Positions 41,501-52,934 of a stretch of DNA of 64,000 nt are shown here, piece after piece; positions within the stretch are counted from its first letter, which is position 1, and each line of letters opens with the position of its first letter. The position numbers and the translations under genes were made by a program. The stretch is from positions 434,001-498,000 of the forward strand of contig NZ_BBJT01000002.1 in assembly GCF_000739915.1 (NCBI RefSeq), written 5' to 3'. The notes below the pieces were generated by a model, which had not been told where the DNA came from, made no database searches, and saw only the letters and a list, made by a program, of their open reading frames with translations. Source of the DNA: Paenibacillus chitinolyticus NBRC 15660. Lineage in GTDB: Bacteria; Bacillota; Bacilli; Paenibacillales; NBRC-103111.

Positions 41501-44500
41501 GCAGATCCAGCCTCGTGGCCGGTGTATTTTGCAGCACGAGCATAATCTGAAAGAGCGGATGCCGCGAACGGGACCGTGCCGGGCTCAGTGCCTCGACCAG
41601 CCGCTCGAACGGCAGCTCCTGATTCTCGTAGGCGCTGAGATCCGTCTGCCGGACGCGTGCGAGCAGTTCGCGGAACGTGGGCTGTCCGGAAAGATCCGCT
41701 CGGAGCACGAGCGTGTTGATGAACATGCCCACGAGCGATCCGGTCGCTTCGTCCGGCCGGCCTGCGGCGGGACTTCCGACCGGTATATCCTCGCCTCCGC
41801 CCAACCGGGCCAGCAGCGCGGCGAGCGCCGCATGCAGCACCATGAACAAGCTGGCTTTCCCTTCGGCCGCCAGATCGAGCAGCTGCGCATGCAATTCTTC
41901 GCCGATCCGGAACGGAATCACGCCCCCGGCTTGTCCGGACACGGACGGACGCGGATGGTCGGCCGGCAGCGGAAGCTCCTCGGGCAGACCCCGCAGCGCC
42001 TCTTTCCAGTACGCCAGCTGGCTTCCCATCAGACTTTGCGGCTCGCTTTCTTCTTCCAGCAGCTTTTCCTGCCACAGCGTAAAATCGCCGTACCGGACCG
42101 GGGGTTCGCTCAATGACGGGTCACGGCCCGCGATCCGGGCCGCATAGGCGGATGACAGATCCGACGTGATAACCGAGAGCGACCAGCCGTCGGCCGCGAT
42201 ATGATGCACGACGAGCAGCAGGACGTATTCCCCTTCTTCCCGTTCAAAAAGGACCGCTTTCAGCGGAATCTCGGAAGACAGCTCGAATCCGTGACGAACT
42301 TCCCGGTCGAGCGCTTCCTGCCAGTTGTCTTCTTCCAGGCCCGCTGCCGGAATCACCTGAAACACAAACCTATCGGCGGCAGCTTCGCGATCAAATATGC
42401 GGATCTGCGGCATGCCGTCAGGCGTTTCTGGAAATACGGTGCGCAGCGGCTCATGACGTCCGGTAACGTCGAGCAGGGCCTGCTTCAGCGCCTGACGGTC
42501 CAGTTTCCCGGAGAGTGTACATACCAGCGGGATGTTGTAGGTGGAACTTGCTCCCTCCAGGCGGTACAGGAACCACAAGCGTCTCTGAGCCCTTGATAGA
42601 GGGACTACGGCCCCCGGAGCGGCCGGAACGACCGGCGGGATAGCTATCCCCTTCCGGCCCAGCAGCTGTGCAAGTTCACGAACCGTCGGCGCTTCGAATA
42701 TGCCGGATAACCGCACATCCACTCCCGTCGTTTCGCGAATGCGCAGAACCGCTCGTCCGGCCAGAAGCGAATGTCCGCCCAGACGGAAAAAGTCGTCGTC
42801 GATGCCAACCGAGGACAAGCCGAGCACCTCCGCGAACACCTGGCAAAGAAGTTCCTCGTGAGGCGTCCGTGCGGAAGCTTCTTTTGCGGTGCCGGACATT
42901 TGCGGAGCGGGCAGCGCCTTGCGGTCGACTTTTTTATTAGGCGTCAGCGGAAGGCTCGCCAAGGTAACCCATACAAGCGGGACCATATATTCGGGCAGCT
43001 CCTGCTGCAGCTGTTTTTTCAATTGGGCATGATCCGGTTCATGGAGCTCCTCTGGCACGACATACGCGGTGAGCCTGCGCTCCCCGGGCCTGTCTTCCCG
43101 GACCACGACAACCGCTTGAGCTATGCCGGGCTGTCCGGCGATACGGGATTCGATTTCGCCGAGTTCAATCCGGAAGCCGCGTAATTTTACCTGATGATCC
43201 GCCCGTCCCAGATAATCGATGCTTCCGTCCGGAAGCCAGCGGGCCAGATCGCCCGTGCGGTACATGCGCGAACCCGGTTCTCCCCACGGATCGGCTACGA
43301 AACGCTCCGCCGTTTGAACGGGTCTGTTCAGATAACCGCGGGCCACTCCGGCGCCTGCGATGTACAGCTCCCCTTCGGCTCCCGGAGGAACGGGCTGGAG
43401 CCCGGCATCCAGGATATACGTCCGGGTGTTGGCGATCGGCGGACCGATAGGAGGCTTGATCATCGACCCACCCGGAAGTGCGGCCGCGGTAGAATAGATG
43501 GCCGTTTCCGTCGGGCCGTATTGGTTGTGCACCTCGCAGCCGAGCTCCTGCAGGGCAAGCTGGAGGCTCAGGGGCAAAGCTTCCCCTCCCGCAATGACAC
43601 GCAGGCCGTCGAGCCTTCCCGGTCTTGCCGATACGAGTGACTGCCACAAAGTCGGCGTCGCCTGCATGATGGAAGCTCCAGTAGACCTTATTCTGCGGGC
43701 CAGCGCTCCTGGTTCGAGAATCAGCTCCCGGGATGCGATATCCAGGCAAGCGCCTCCGATCAGCGGCAGCAAAATTTCCATCACGGAAATATCAAACGCA
43801 ATGGTCGTCACCGATAAGAAGCTGTCTCCTTCTTGAAGACGGAACTTCCTCTGCATGGCGTCGAGCAGATTGGCGAGGCCGCCGTAGGTTACGGGCACGC
43901 CTTTAGGCCTGCCGGTAGAGCCGGAGGTATAGATCACATAAGCGGGATTGAGCGGAGACGGGCGCAGCGGAAGACATTCGGCATCTGCATGGTCTCCGGT
44001 TTCCGGTATGGAGCCGGGACTTTCCGCGCGGTCAACCTTGTCCAGTTGATCGAGCAGTAGCAGGGATATCTTTCCCGTTTCCGGCAGCGCACGCATCGAC
44101 TCCGTATCCGTCAGGAGGCAGGCCGGCTGCGCATCTTCCAGCATGTAGACGATGCGTTCCGCCGGATAGTCCGGATCGACCGGCATATAGGCCGCTCCCA
44201 GCCGGAGAACCGCCAGGATGGAAACGACGGCCGCCTCGCCACGCGGAAGTGCAATCGCGACGAGCCGCTCCGGTCCGATCCCGAGCCGTCTAAGCTCCGC
44301 GCCAAGAACCGCTGCCTGCCGGTCCAGTTCCGCGTACGTCAGCGTCCGTCCGCCGCACACAACGGCGGACGCATGGGGCGAAAGCTCCGCACGCCGGCGG
44401 ATCAGCTCCGCTGGTGAATCTCCGGGCACGTCGCAAGCCGTATCGATCCAGCGGTTCAGGAGCAGATCCTTCTCCGAAGGCAGCAGGGTGTCCAGCAGTC

Positions 44501-45791
44501 CGGCGGGTGTATCCGGGTTAGCGAAGGCGGCCGACTCGAGGAAACTGAGAAAACGGCGCCGGTGGCCCGAAAGTTCCTGCTCGCTGTAAATGCCGGGATT
44601 TGCATCAAAGTCAATCTGCAGGCCGTCACCGTCGGAGGCTTCATAAATTTGTAGAGACAGATCTTCGGCGGGCCCTGCGTAAACGGAGTGCCGAACCGTT
44701 CCGGCCGAGGCGAAAGATGGGGTTTCCACGAACGGAATAATGTTGATCATCGGCCCGTAAAGCCTCCGCCTTTCGCCCAGCAAACCCAGATCCCTTACAA
44801 GATCATGCTGCCGGTAGCGCTGATGCCTGCGGAGTTTGCGCAGTTCCGCCGCAACTTGCTGTCTCAAGTCTCCCCAGCTCGTTTCGGGCCTTACGGTCAG
44901 GCACAACGGCAGGACGTTCATGACCATACCGGGTACATTCAGGGCCGAGCTGCCCAGCCGGTTCATCAAAGGAAGGCCGAGCCGGATATCCGCGGAGCCC
45001 GTCATCCGGTGCACGTAAGCGGCGGAGGCGGCAAGCACCGCTTCCGCCCAGCTGCATCCGGCCTCGGCGGCGGATTCGGTCAGCACACGGCTTGCCGCGG
45101 CAGCAAGCCGTCCCGATTGCCGGAGAGGGCTGCCGTCCGGGCTGTTTCCGCCTCTGCCCATGACGGAAGAGTCGGGGGCATCACCGAGCTTGTCCAGCCA
45201 GTACGCCCGGTCCCTCTCGTGCTGTCCCGATGCCCGGTATGCCTCCTCCTCGCGGAGAACTTGCTCGGGAGAACCGAAATTATGCGGCGGAACGGGACCG
45301 CCTGCTGCAAGAGCGGTATAAATCTGAGACGCTCTCCGGTGAAGCAGCGCATAGCCGTACGCGTCGATCAGTATATGATGAATGCGCTGATACCAGCACC
45401 AGCGGTCGGAAGCCAGCCGGATCAGCGCCTGGGTAAACAAAGGTCCTTCCGCGAGTTCCACGGACTTCTGCAAATCCTGGCGCATCCACGCTTCCGCCTC
45501 GGCAAGAGGATACTTCATCCCGCTGACGTCTATTTTCAGCAGAGCCCAATCCGTTTCGGGTCCCAGCTCCTGCCACGGCCCTTCGCCGTCCTCGCCGAAA
45601 CGGGCGTGCAGCCACTCCGCTTCCCGCACCGTCAGCCGCAGTGCCTGTTCCAGTAGTTCCTCGTTTATGTCTCCGTGAATCTCCAGCCATTCCGCCGTGT
45701 TGTAAACGGAACGCTGTCCGTCCATTTGGTGGGCGTACCAGATTCCTTGCTGAGCGCCGGAAAGCGGCAGCCGGAGGGCGCTCCCTATCAT
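38541..45791 (-). CDS. dhbF: Bacillibactin NRPS DhbF (C-A-PCP-C-A-PCP-TE)
   Basis: The likely start is the ATG at 45791, giving 2416 residues; it overlaps the dhbB stop by one base. Domains: C1 (about 1-435; HHILIDAYG at 138-146), A1 (about 465-965), PCP1 (FRLGGHSLL), C2 (about 1075-1500; HHIAADGWS), A2 (about 1540-2045), PCP2 (FELGGHSML), thioesterase (GWSLGG). The A2 code read by alignment to GrsA is D-F-W-N-I-G-M-V-H, the canonical Thr code. A1 reads D-I-M-Q-I-G-Q-I-Y, nearest to Gly-type codes but not canonical. DhbF joins 2,3-dihydroxybenzoyl, Gly and Thr units and the TE cyclotrimerises them to bacillibactin. C1 has DAYG rather than the textbook DG.G core motif. Confidence 0.95.
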   Translation of the reverse strand: MIGSALRLPLSGAQQGIWYAHQMDGQRSVYNTAEWLEIHGDINEELLEQALRLTVREAEWLHARFGEDGEGPWQELGPETDWALLKIDVSGMKYPLAEAEAWMRQDLQKSVELAEGPLFTQALIRLASDRWCWYQRIHHILIDAYGYALLHRRASQIYTALAAGGPVPPHNFGSPEQVLREEEAYRASGQHERDRAYWLDKLGDAPDSSVMGRGGNSPDGSPLRQSGRLAAAASRVLTESAAEAGCSWAEAVLAASAAYVHRMTGSADIRLGLPLMNRLGSSALNVPGMVMNVLPLCLTVRPETSWGDLRQQVAAELRKLRRHQRYRQHDLVRDLGLLGERRRLYGPMINIIPFVETPSFASAGTVRHSVYAGPAEDLSLQIYEASDGDGLQIDFDANPGIYSEQELSGHRRRFLSFLESAAFANPDTPAGLLDTLLPSEKDLLLNRWIDTACDVPGDSPAELIRRRAELSPHASAVVCGGRTLTYAELDRQAAVLGAELRRLGIGPERLVAIALPRGEAAVVSILAVLRLGAAYMPVDPDYPAERIVYMLEDAQPACLLTDTESMRALPETGKISLLLLDQLDKVDRAESPGSIPETGDHADAECLPLRPSPLNPAYVIYTSGSTGRPKGVPVTYGGLANLLDAMQRKFRLQEGDSFLSVTTIAFDISVMEILLPLIGGACLDIASRELILEPGALARRIRSTGASIMQATPTLWQSLVSARPGRLDGLRVIAGGEALPLSLQLALQELGCEVHNQYGPTETAIYSTAAALPGGSMIKPPIGPPIANTRTYILDAGLQPVPPGAEGELYIAGAGVARGYLNRPVQTAERFVADPWGEPGSRMYRTGDLARWLPDGSIDYLGRADHQVKLRGFRIELGEIESRIAGQPGIAQAVVVVREDRPGERRLTAYVVPEELHEPDHAQLKKQLQQELPEYMVPLVWVTLASLPLTPNKKVDRKALPAPQMSGTAKEASARTPHEELLCQVFAEVLGLSSVGIDDDFFRLGGHSLLAGRAVLRIRETTGVDVRLSGIFEAPTVRELAQLLGRKGIAIPPVVPAAPGAVVPLSRAQRRLWFLYRLEGASSTYNIPLVCTLSGKLDRQALKQALLDVTGRHEPLRTVFPETPDGMPQIRIFDREAAADRFVFQVIPAAGLEEDNWQEALDREVRHGFELSSEIPLKAVLFEREEGEYVLLLVVHHIAADGWSLSVITSDLSSAYAARIAGRDPSLSEPPVRYGDFTLWQEKLLEEESEPQSLMGSQLAYWKEALRGLPEELPLPADHPRPSVSGQAGGVIPFRIGEELHAQLLDLAAEGKASLFMVLHAALAALLARLGGGEDIPVGSPAAGRPDEATGSLVGMFINTLVLRADLSGQPTFRELLARVRQTDLSAYENQELPFERLVEALSPARSRSRHPLFQIMLVLQNTPATRLDLPGIASKLELRGTGSSKFDLTFELTEHRRPDGEPCGIEGLLEYSKDLYLPHTAEALTRRFLMLLEQAAAQPDQPVGRISVLLEEERLALTAKPRPEAAKQTIAGGKLSAPGRTLTELFEGQAALRPDAPAVVYGTQTLSYRQLNERANRIARLLMEEGAGPEQFVALALPRSADLPAAVLGVLKTGAAYLPLDPDYPADRLAYMLEDARPSILVTSADAAASMPERSGLKIVVLGDFACEERLRKLPESDPEPDLRAGRHHALHPAYLIYTSGSTGRPKGVVIPHENVIRLMESTEEWFGFDETDTWTLFHSYAFDFSVWELWGALLYGGKLVVVPFSVSRSPSEFLGLLEEQRVTVLNQTPSAFYQLIQADREKSGQASDLSLKHVIFGGEALDPGKLEEWYSRHPDNFPRLVNMYGITETTVHVSYYPLDRRSAEAGSGSVIGVPIPDLDVYVLDDNLEPVPFGVIGEMYVSGAGLARGYWRRPELSAQRFVADPFGPPGSRMYRTGDLAKRFADGSLEYLGRADQQVKLRGFRIEPGEIEAVLEKHPAVAQAAVVLREDQPGDKRLAAYIVPAQSGEVPDAGMIRLHASAALPDHMVPSGIVVLDSLPLTVNGKLDRKALPAPVYASANGSRSPRTPQEEVLCGLFAETLGLEDVGIDDGFFELGGHSMLAVRLMSRIREVWGKDPGIGLLFETPTVAGLAARLEEDTGDGALEMLLPLRSNGSGAPLFCVHPAGGLSWCYAGLMKHLNPDVPIYGLQARGIAGPDRLPQTLGEMTEDYIRCIRTVQPAGPYRLLGWSLGGNVAHAMAVQLQKEGESVEFLAMLDAYPSHYLPLRGEPDEEEALTALLALGGYDPDSIGDEPLTMETAIEILRGDNSALASLSVETIRQLRVTYENSVKILAAYVPEKYEGDLLFFHSTIIPDWFDPIDPDMWIPYVGGEIERHDIECRHKDLCQPGPLSIIGRMLAGKLSSAKAKEEEGSFYG

Positions 45792-46843
45792 CAGCGCTCC
45801 CCCCTTGCGGCTGCATCGTAATAATCCCCGTTCGGAACGAAGGTTACGGTTCTTGAAGCCAGCAGTCTGCTCCAGGCAAGCAGCGTCGGTTCTTCGGCAA
45901 GCTCCGCGAACGTAACGGACGCCCCCAGGCTTCTCCAGCGTTCGGCCAATGTCATAATCCGGATGGAGTCGAGTCCCCAATATTCCGGCAGATTATCCTC
46001 GTCACCTATCGCATCCGGCCGCTCCCGCAAAAGCCCGGCAACCTGCTGCCGCAGAGCCGACAAAGCAAAGGCGTACGGATCGGGTGCGCCCGCCGCTTCC
46101 GGCCCGTCCGACCGGCCGTCAGCCGCAGCGGTTTCGGCGATACCGGCGGCTGCGTTTGAAACAGCCCCCGCTTCCGCCTGCCCGAGGTTTACAGTTTCTG
46201 AAGTCTCTTTTGCCCACTGCGCCAGCAGCTGCTCCGTCGTCAGTGTGACCGCGCAGCGCTCGGCCGCGTATTTCAGCGCCAGGTCGTGTTTTTCCCGCGA
46301 AAAATCGGCCAGAGCGTCACTGACCATAAATGCCTCGATATCTCTCATAAAAGCCTCGCAGGCTGTCATCAGGCAGCCGATATGGGCATAAATTCCGACG
46401 ATAATCAGCTGGTCCCGTCCCATCGCTTTCAACTGATCGGCCAAATCCGTTTTCTGAAAAGCGCTGTAGCGCCATTTGGTCAGCCGGATATCGTTGTCTC
46501 CGGGCTCCAGTTCCGCAATGATTTGCTGTTCTCGAGGGTCTGGGCCGATACCGGACCCCCAAAAATCTTGAAGCAGCCTGCGCTGTTCGGGTGTCTGTGC
46601 ACCGGGCTGGGCCGAATAAATAACCGGCACACCCAGTTCTCTGCAGCGATTTGCGAGCAGCCGGATATGTTCCGTCAGCTCAGCCGCGGGCGATTGGCCC
46701 GGTTCGAAGCAGTCCATAAAATACTGCTGCATGTCGTGAATAAGGAACGCCGCCCGGGCCGGGTCCGGTGTCCAGGAAACCCGGTTTGCGGGTAAATCCT
46801 CCGCCGTAGGCATCGGGTATGATTGTACGGATGGTATTGCCAT
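45791..46843 (-). CDS. dhbB: Isochorismatase / aryl-carrier protein DhbB
   Basis: The 350-residue bifunctional protein has an isochorismatase domain (about 1-210) with the acidic motif [12 protein letters not shown], Lys in [10 protein letters not shown] and [15 protein letters not shown]. It splits isochorismate to 2,3-dihydro-2,3-dihydroxybenzoate and pyruvate. An Ala/Glu-rich linker follows, then an aryl carrier domain (about 260-350) with the phosphopantetheine Ser in [10 protein letters not shown] that carries 2,3-DHB to DhbF. The linker is longer and more Ala-rich than in B. subtilis. AAGGAGAGG precedes the ATG. The gap to dhbE (71 bp) is the widest in the operon. Confidence 0.95.
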   Translation of the reverse strand: MAIPSVQSYPMPTAEDLPANRVSWTPDPARAAFLIHDMQQYFMDCFEPGQSPAAELTEHIRLLANRCRELGVPVIYSAQPGAQTPEQRRLLQDFWGSGIGPDPREQQIIAELEPGDNDIRLTKWRYSAFQKTDLADQLKAMGRDQLIIVGIYAHIGCLMTACEAFMRDIEAFMVSDALADFSREKHDLALKYAAERCAVTLTTEQLLAQWAKETSETVNLGQAEAGAVSNAAAGIAETAAADGRSDGPEAAGAPDPYAFALSALRQQVAGLLRERPDAIGDEDNLPEYWGLDSIRIMTLAERWRSLGASVTFAELAEEPTLLAWSRLLASRTVTFVPNGDYYDAAARGER

Positions 46844-46914
46844 TTCAATCCTCTCCTTGTCAGGCTGTATAAAGTAAGCTGGGCTATCCTTGTCCGATGA
46901 CCCGCTGTGCGAAT

Positions 46915-48627
46915 CTAGCTTTTGACTCCGGCTTCTTCCAGCAGCAGAGCCGCAATACGCTGTCGAAGCTCTTTCTTGCTCACCTTGCCGACTCCCGTCT
47001 GGGGAAACGAATCAATGAATTCGAACCGGTCCGGGATTTTATAAGCGGCCAGGCCGCGGCGGCGGAGGAAGGAGCGCAGTTCGTCGCCACCCGTATGAGG
47101 ATCCCTCGACAAAATAAAAGCGCAGGAACGCTCGCCCAGAAATTCGTCGGGCATCGACACGATGGCGGCGTCCCGAACGGCGGAATGGGCAAGCAGATGG
47201 TTTTCCACTTCTTCCGTGCCTACCTTGTCGCCTCCCCGGTTAATCTGATCCTTGGCTCTGCCTTCCACCACAAGATTCCCCTCAGGGGTCATACGCGCCA
47301 GATCTCCCGTCCGGTAAAAGCCGTCCGGCGTAAAACTGCGCGCATTGTGCTCGGGGGCTTTGTAATAACCGCGGATGGTATAAGGTCCCCGGGTCAGCAG
47401 ATGACCGATCGTTCCCGGAGCCGCCGGACGATCCTCGTCATCGAGAATCAGTACTTCGTCAAGCGGTGACATGGGCCGCCCTTGTGTGCCCGTAATGACG
47501 CTCTCCGCATCATCCAGCCGGGTGTAATTCACAAGACCTTCCGCCATGCCGAAAACCTGCTGGAGCGTGCAGCCCAGCTCGGGCTTGACGCGCTTGGCCG
47601 CCTCCTCGCTGAATTTGGCTCCGCCTACTTGAAGAACCTGGAGCGGATGAAGGGTTTCGCCTCTCGTCTTGGCAGCTTCCAGCCAGACAAGCGCCAGCGG
47701 CGGAACGACAGCCGCAATAGTGCATTTTTCCTTCCTGATCAGCGGAAACACCTCGTCCGGACTGCCCGACCGCGCAAGCACGACCGTGCCTCCGGCATAC
47801 AGGGTTCCGAGCGCCCCGGGCGAGCTCAGCGGAAAATTATGCGCGACCGGCAAAGCGGCCAAATATACGCTGCCGCCGTCCAGCCCGCATACTTCCGCGC
47901 TGCGCCGAAGACTGTATATGTAATCGTCGTGCGTACGCGGAATGAGCTTGGGAAGCCCCGTGCTCCCGCCGGACAATTGGAGAAAAGCAGTGTCTCCGGG
48001 AGCAGGACCGGCATCCGGCGTACCCGGCTGTTCTTCACGGACATCGGATGCTTGTCCCTCGGATCTATCCACCTGTAAAGGATGTAATTTACCCCGAATA
48101 GCCGGAATTTCGTGTGCATACGTTTCTTCCAAACTCAGATGATCGCCCGGATTTCCGGCTACGAGTACGTGACGGAGGCCCGGAACTTCGGCTTTCACTT
48201 CCGAAGCCAGCGTGCGGTAGTCGAAGCCGGCGTACTTGTCGATGGTGATATAGGCCTCCGCTTCCGAATACGAAGCGATATGAACAATCTCGCTCCGGCG
48301 ATGGAGCGGCAGCGCAAAGACGGGAAGAGCGCCAAGCCGGAACAGCGCAAAAATCACGTCAAAGAATACCGGCACGTTCGGAAGCTGCACGACGACCCGG
48401 TCGCCTTTCCGGATTCCGAGTCCTTTCAATCCGGCGGCCAGCCGGTCGGCGTTCAGATCCAGCTCGGCGTAGGTGACACGCTCTTCACCGCCGACAATCG
48501 CGGATCGGTCGCCGTGGGCCGCGGCGCGTTCACGGAGCATTCCGCCGAACGTTTCACCCCGCCAGCAGCCCGCTTCGCGGTACTTCCGGACGAACTCGTC
48601 CGGCCAGTACGGATAATCTTCGCTCAT
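46915..48627 (-). CDS. dhbE: 2,3-dihydroxybenzoate-AMP ligase DhbE
   Basis: The start is the ATG at 48627, whose ATGA overlaps the dhbC stop. The 570-residue protein is a stand-alone adenylating enzyme. Motifs visible are [18 protein letters not shown] (P-loop), [22 protein letters not shown] (aryl-acid pocket), [45 protein letters not shown] and GKVSKKELR with the catalytic Lys. It activates 2,3-DHB with ATP and loads it onto DhbB. It is about 30 residues longer than B. subtilis DhbE, partly from an insert after the sixth motif region ([17 protein letters not shown]). Confidence 0.95.
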   Translation of the reverse strand: MSEDYPYWPDEFVRKYREAGCWRGETFGGMLRERAAAHGDRSAIVGGEERVTYAELDLNADRLAAGLKGLGIRKGDRVVVQLPNVPVFFDVIFALFRLGALPVFALPLHRRSEIVHIASYSEAEAYITIDKYAGFDYRTLASEVKAEVPGLRHVLVAGNPGDHLSLEETYAHEIPAIRGKLHPLQVDRSEGQASDVREEQPGTPDAGPAPGDTAFLQLSGGSTGLPKLIPRTHDDYIYSLRRSAEVCGLDGGSVYLAALPVAHNFPLSSPGALGTLYAGGTVVLARSGSPDEVFPLIRKEKCTIAAVVPPLALVWLEAAKTRGETLHPLQVLQVGGAKFSEEAAKRVKPELGCTLQQVFGMAEGLVNYTRLDDAESVITGTQGRPMSPLDEVLILDDEDRPAAPGTIGHLLTRGPYTIRGYYKAPEHNARSFTPDGFYRTGDLARMTPEGNLVVEGRAKDQINRGGDKVGTEEVENHLLAHSAVRDAAIVSMPDEFLGERSCAFILSRDPHTGGDELRSFLRRRGLAAYKIPDRFEFIDSFPQTGVGKVSKKELRQRIAALLLEEAGVKS

Positions 48628-49934
48628 ACGCTCTTGCCTCCTCCGCCGCTTCCCGTATCCGGGTCCATTCCCATCGCGAGAAGCAGCGTTTTGAGCTTCG
48701 AGGAGGTCTCGGCCAGTTCGGCAGCAGGGTCCGAACCTTCGACAATCCCGGCTCCCGCGTATAAAGTCACGGCATCTTCCGCGATCTCCGCGCAGCGGAT
48801 CGTCACCGCCCACTCGCCGTCACCGGCCGCATCGCACCAGCCGACCATACCGGTAAAATACCGCCGGTCGAACGATTCGAGCTCTCGGATGGCGGTTCTC
48901 GCGGGACCTGTCGGGGTGCCGCATACCGCCGGCGTCGGGTGCATGGCGACGGCCAGTTCAAGGGAGCTTGCCGCCGGTTCCAGCAGCTCTCCGGTCACCT
49001 TCGTGGACAGATGCCACATCGTTTTGGTCCCGATGACCGAAGGCTCTGCCGGCACATCCAGCTTCCGGCAGTAAGGGCGGAGCGCGGAGGCTACCGCATC
49101 GACCACAACCGCATGCTCGTGGCGGTCTTTAGCCGACAGCAGGAGCGCGTCCGCACGCCGCTTGTCCTCGGCGGGATCGCTGCTGCGGGCCGCCGAGCCG
49201 GCCAAGGGATTGGCCGTGACCAGCTGGCCCGAACGCGCGACAAGCAGCTCCGGACTGGCGCCGATCAGCGTGTGGGCGGCGGAAGCCGGCGCCGTGCCTT
49301 GGCCCTGGCCGGGATTGTGGCCGCTGCCGGACGCTCGCAAAGGAACGGCAAACGTATAGCCGCGCGTATTGCTTGCCGCGAGGCGGCGCAGGAGGCGTCC
49401 CGTTTGAACGGGCGGGCAATTTTCCAGCCGCAGCGAACGCGACAGCACGACCTTGCGCAGTTTGCCGGACCGCAGCTGCTCCAGTCCTTTTCGCACCGCC
49501 GCCTCGTAATCGGATTCCGTCGGGAACGATACGATTTTGAAGGTTCCGCCGTCGACTTCCCCGTCAAAAACAGAACGGGCCGTATCGCCCGCAACATCGG
49601 CTTGAACCGCCTCCGCATCCGCCAAAGGACCGGCCCACTCGGTATGCCGCGGTACGAACAGTTCCGGTCTGACTCCGCTGTTCACGGTGAACGGAATCGC
49701 TCCGACGATAACGGGTTCGGCGGCATTCCCCGCGCGGACACCCGCCAGCAGGTCCGCGACCCGGCGGGGCAGCCGCTCCAGTTCTTCCCCTTTCCCTTCA
49801 ACGGAAAGTCGGACAAGCTCCCCTTCCGCAAGCAGCGTCCGGCGGGGCGAGCCGAAATAAAACGCCGAACCTTCGCTGTACTTATCGAGCAAGTCGGCCG
49901 GGGATAACAATTTTTCCTTTTGACCCAGCATCAT
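48624..49934 (-). CDS. dhbC: Isochorismate synthase DhbC
   Basis: Translation is placed at the ATG at 49934 ([16 protein letters not shown]), with AAGGAGTG 9 bp before it; the longer frame to 50150 overlaps dhbA and is not real. The 436-residue chorismate-utilising enzyme has the family core: [34 protein letters not shown] and the C-terminal [30 protein letters not shown]. It converts chorismate to isochorismate, the first step to 2,3-DHB. The operon order is dhbA-dhbC-dhbE-dhbB-dhbF as in B. subtilis. Confidence 0.95.
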   Translation of the reverse strand: MMLGQKEKLLSPADLLDKYSEGSAFYFGSPRRTLLAEGELVRLSVEGKGEELERLPRRVADLLAGVRAGNAAEPVIVGAIPFTVNSGVRPELFVPRHTEWAGPLADAEAVQADVAGDTARSVFDGEVDGGTFKIVSFPTESDYEAAVRKGLEQLRSGKLRKVVLSRSLRLENCPPVQTGRLLRRLAASNTRGYTFAVPLRASGSGHNPGQGQGTAPASAAHTLIGASPELLVARSGQLVTANPLAGSAARSSDPAEDKRRADALLLSAKDRHEHAVVVDAVASALRPYCRKLDVPAEPSVIGTKTMWHLSTKVTGELLEPAASSLELAVAMHPTPAVCGTPTGPARTAIRELESFDRRYFTGMVGWCDAAGDGEWAVTIRCAEIAEDAVTLYAGAGIVEGSDPAAELAETSSKLKTLLLAMGMDPDTGSGGGGKSV

Positions 49935-49957
49935 GTTTATCCACTCCTTTTTATCTG

Positions 49958-50767
49958 TCAGCGGCCGAGCGTGGCTCCGCCGTCGATTCGAATATCGTGA
50001 AGCGTTATATGACCCGCCTGATCCGACGAAAGAAAAGCCGCGGCCCAGGCGATATCCTCCGGAGTCGCCAGCTTTCCGAGCGGAATGCCCAGCTTGTACA
50101 GTTCCGGCGATCCCGAAATCGTCTTGAATTCCCCGCTTTCGTCTTCCCACATGCCCCGCTGCATCGGCGTGTCCGTCGATCCCGGGGACACGATATTACA
50201 GCGGATTCCCTCCGCGGCATGCTCAAGGCCCAGGCATTTCAGCATCATGGCCGCGGCGGCTTTGGACGCGGCGTAAGCGCTCATACCGTAACGCGGCACG
50301 GTCCCCGCATTAGAGCCGATCAGCACGATCGACCCCCTGCGGCGCTTGGACATGCGGCTGATGACGGAGCGGCACACATAGAAGGCGCCGGTCGTGTTCA
50401 CGGCGAATGTCCGCTCCCACTCCTCGTCGCCGAGCGTTACGCCGGTTCCATACTGCAGCACTCCCGCCGCATGCACGAGTATATCGACCGGGCCCTGCTC
50501 ACGCTCGATGCGGCCGATGACTTCTTCCACGGCCCTGCTGTCCGCCACGTCGGCCGTATAGGCAGCGGCGGAAACGCCCGAGCTTGCCAGAGCTTCGGCT
50601 GCCTGCGCCGCCTTGTCGCCCTGCCGGTCTACGGCGGCTATTACGGCGCCCAAGCTGCCAAGGACGGCTGCGGCCGCTTCGCCGATGCCTTGGGCGGCGC
50701 CCGTCACGACGGCAACTTTGCCGGAGATTCCCGTGAATGGCACACGTGCAAACGGACTTTCTGTCAT
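49958..50767 (-). CDS. dhbA: 2,3-dihydro-2,3-dihydroxybenzoate dehydrogenase DhbA
   Basis: The 269-residue short-chain dehydrogenase has the NAD-binding motif [14 protein letters not shown] (about 19-32), HAAGV, and the Ser-Tyr-Lys triad ([25 protein letters not shown]). It oxidises dihydro-DHB to 2,3-dihydroxybenzoate with NAD+. It lies 56 bp after besA and 23 bp before dhbC. Confidence 0.94.
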   Translation of the reverse strand: MTESPFARVPFTGISGKVAVVTGAAQGIGEAAAAVLGSLGAVIAAVDRQGDKAAQAAEALASSGVSAAAYTADVADSRAVEEVIGRIEREQGPVDILVHAAGVLQYGTGVTLGDEEWERTFAVNTTGAFYVCRSVISRMSKRRRGSIVLIGSNAGTVPRYGMSAYAASKAAAAMMLKCLGLEHAAEGIRCNIVSPGSTDTPMQRGMWEDESGEFKTISGSPELYKLGIPLGKLATPEDIAWAAAFLSSDQAGHITLHDIRIDGGATLGR

Positions 50768-50823
50768 TCTTCAATTCGCTCCCTTCCATTGGCTGTATGT
50801 CCAGGTTCCTCTTGCCGCTTTCG

Positions 50824-51690
50824 TTACGGGCGGAAAGCGAACCTCAGCCCCCGGCTGATCAATCCGGGAAGGACGGAAACATGCCCTTCCTCTTCGAACG
50901 AATGCCACTGTGCGCTTAAGCCGCGGTTCTCCAGCTTCGAGAGCCTGACGGCCATCTCTCTGGCCATTCTGTAATTGCCCGAGGGATGCGCATTTTCGAG
51001 CTCTCCCATCGCAATCAGCGCCCGGATGCCCGGACTCTTCTGCAGCGAACCCGCGTCAAGCGCAGCCGTAAACAGCTTCTCCCGTTCGTCGAGCCATTCG
51101 CGGTTCCAATGGATGGACGGGCTCCCGGCGATATAGGTACGGAAATATTCCGGTCTTGTAAAAAGCGTATGCAGGACGAACAATCCCCCGAGAGAATGAC
51201 CCATGATCGTCTGATTCGTGAGGTCGACGGGGTACTCCCTTGCGATGACCGGTTTCAGCTCTTCCTGAATGAAATCCAGGAAGGCAGCCGCGCCTCCCTG
51301 CTCCGGAAGCATCGTTCCGTCCGGTTTGCGCGTATATTTGGCAGTCTTTTCAGGCGTATAATCGAAGTATCGCTGCGGATGAAACGGTTCGTCCGTCGGA
51401 TATCCGATGCCTACGATAAGCGCCGCTTTGACGCCCGTCACTTCGGGACGTCGGCATTGAACCCGCACAGCCTCCGTAACGGTGGCAAATACCGAATTGC
51501 CGTCCAGGACATAAAAGACGGGATAACCCGTCGAGGGAGGCGGTCCCGGCGGAATTGCCGTCATAATCCGGTAGGACAGATTCGTTCGGGACGAACGCAT
51601 CACCCGCTGTTCGGCGTTCGGAATCCCCACACCGCCATTCGCCGTCTCTCCCTGAAAAGTTCTGCGGGGTATTCCCACACGTGATACCAT
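50824..51690 (-). CDS. besA: BesA-like siderophore trilactone esterase
   Basis: The 288-residue alpha/beta hydrolase of the IroE/BesA class has nucleophile Ser166 in TIMGHSLGGLFVL, an oxyanion-type YPVFYVLDGNSVF and the catalytic His in SFEEEGHVSV. BesA cuts ferric bacillibactin inside the cell to release iron. Here it is the first gene of the biosynthesis operon, with AGGAGG before the ATG and a Fur box about 50 bp upstream. In B. subtilis besA lies just upstream of dhbA too, so the layout is conserved. There is no signal peptide. Confidence 0.9.
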   Translation of the reverse strand: MVSRVGIPRRTFQGETANGGVGIPNAEQRVMRSSRTNLSYRIMTAIPPGPPPSTGYPVFYVLDGNSVFATVTEAVRVQCRRPEVTGVKAALIVGIGYPTDEPFHPQRYFDYTPEKTAKYTRKPDGTMLPEQGGAAAFLDFIQEELKPVIAREYPVDLTNQTIMGHSLGGLFVLHTLFTRPEYFRTYIAGSPSIHWNREWLDEREKLFTAALDAGSLQKSPGIRALIAMGELENAHPSGNYRMAREMAVRLSKLENRGLSAQWHSFEEEGHVSVLPGLISRGLRFAFRP

Positions 51691-51736
51691 TCTTTGCGGC
51701 CTCCTAGTAAAGAAATGTAAGCATTCATTTAGTGAT

Positions 51737-51755
51737 ATTGATAATCATTTTCATT
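51737..51755 (-). promoter_or_regulatory. Fur box of the dhb operon
   Basis: ATTGATAATCATTTTCATT matches the Fur consensus at most positions and lies 46 bp before the besA start. Confidence 0.83.
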
Positions 51756-51844
51756 TAAAATTATATAGGCTCCTATCCCCCCGGCACATGGAAGAAATCC
51801 GGAATTTATTTGGTCAAAATCCATTTTTAACTAATAACTTTACA

Positions 51845-51883
51845 GAAAAAAACCGTGGACGGGATTAACCCGTACACGGTTCT
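51845..51883 (-). terminator. Terminator after the second siderophore-binding gene
   Basis: On the minus strand AACCGTGTACGGG pairs with CCCGTCCACGGTT around a 5-nt loop and is followed by TTTTTTT, 6 bp past the stop. Confidence 0.92.
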
Positions 51884-51888
51884 CTCTA

Positions 51889-52890
51889 TCATTTCGCAAT
51901 CAGCTTGACCACATCGTCGATCATCATTTCGTCGGCAATCATTCCGCTTCCCAGCCAGTATTCGCTGTTCACCTCATAGGCGTGTCCGGCTTGGACGGCA
52001 GGAATCTTTTTCCAAAACGGACTATCGGTGATTTCTTTCATCCGCTCCGTTCCCTGCCCGTATTGATTCATCATAAATATGTAATCCACGTCCAGGTCGG
52101 GCAGCACTTCAAGCGAGATAGCTGCGGAGTTTTTGCCGTCCACCAGCTTTGACATCCCGAATCCGAGTTTATCGTGAATGACGGCACCGGCCAAGTATTT
52201 GCCGCCCATCAGGCTTACGCCTCTGCTCGCAAAACGGATGACAGCGGCCTTTTTACCCGGCGCAGCCTGCTGCAGCTTCGCTTTCGCTTCCTGCACTTTT
52301 TTGTCGTGAGCCTGCAAAGCTTGCTTCGCTTCCTCGGTCTTGCCCAGCAGCTCGCCGAGCTTGCTTAGTGAAGCAGCCGGATCGCTTGAAGCGTTTTTGA
52401 ATACATACGTCGGAGCGATCTTGGAGTATTTCTCGTAAACTCCGTTGGATGCGTACGATTCTGTTTGCAGAATAATCAGATCGGGCTGAAGTTCGGTCAC
52501 GACTTCCGGAGAAGGGGCTCCGCTCGAAAAGTCAAGCTTGGGCACCTGACTCAGCTTCTCCTTCAAGTAACTGTTGCCTTGTCCTCCCGCAGACCATTGA
52601 GCGACCGGGGTTACTCCAAGCTTTGTGAGCGAATCTTCCAAGTAGGGCGCAAAGACCCGTTTTGGAGAAGCCGGCACTTTGACGGTATGGCCAAACTCGT
52701 CCGTAAACGTCCGTTCCTGTCCGCCGGCCGCACCGGTCGGTGCCGCCGAAGCGCTTGTATCTCCCGCTTTGCCGTCAGCGGATCCCGCATTCGGATTAGC
52801 TCCGCAAGCGGTCAGCATCAGAGCGGTGCATATAACGGCGAGCACCTTCACCGTAACGATTTTATTCAGGATACCAAATGAATTGCGCAT
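51889..52890 (-). CDS. Iron-siderophore-binding lipoprotein (2)
   Basis: The start is placed at the ATG at 52890 (MRNSFGILNKIVTVKV); the earlier ATG at 52929 lies within the Fur box. The 333-residue protein has lipobox LTAC and a Gly/Ala/Ser linker. A class III binding domain follows (RTFTDEFGHTVKVPASPKRVFAPYLEDSLTKLGVTPVAQWS). It would bind a ferric siderophore for import. It follows the second Btr-like regulator by 44 bp. No permease or ATPase is encoded nearby. Confidence 0.87.
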   Translation of the reverse strand: MRNSFGILNKIVTVKVLAVICTALMLTACGANPNAGSADGKAGDTSASAAPTGAAGGQERTFTDEFGHTVKVPASPKRVFAPYLEDSLTKLGVTPVAQWSAGGQGNSYLKEKLSQVPKLDFSSGAPSPEVVTELQPDLIILQTESYASNGVYEKYSKIAPTYVFKNASSDPAASLSKLGELLGKTEEAKQALQAHDKKVQEAKAKLQQAAPGKKAAVIRFASRGVSLMGGKYLAGAVIHDKLGFGMSKLVDGKNSAAISLEVLPDLDVDYIFMMNQYGQGTERMKEITDSPFWKKIPAVQAGHAYEVNSEYWLGSGMIADEMMIDDVVKLIAK

Positions 52891-52910
52891 AACTAAGCTC
52901 TGCCCCCTAT

Positions 52911-52929
52911 GATAATGATTCTCATTCAC
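52911..52929 (-). promoter_or_regulatory. Fur box before the second siderophore-binding gene
   Basis: GATAATGATTCTCATTCAC matches Fur at the first half fully. It lies 20 bp upstream of the ATG and just before the stop of the regulator gene, implying a separate promoter for the lipoprotein. Confidence 0.8.
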
Positions 52930-52934
52930 AGGAA

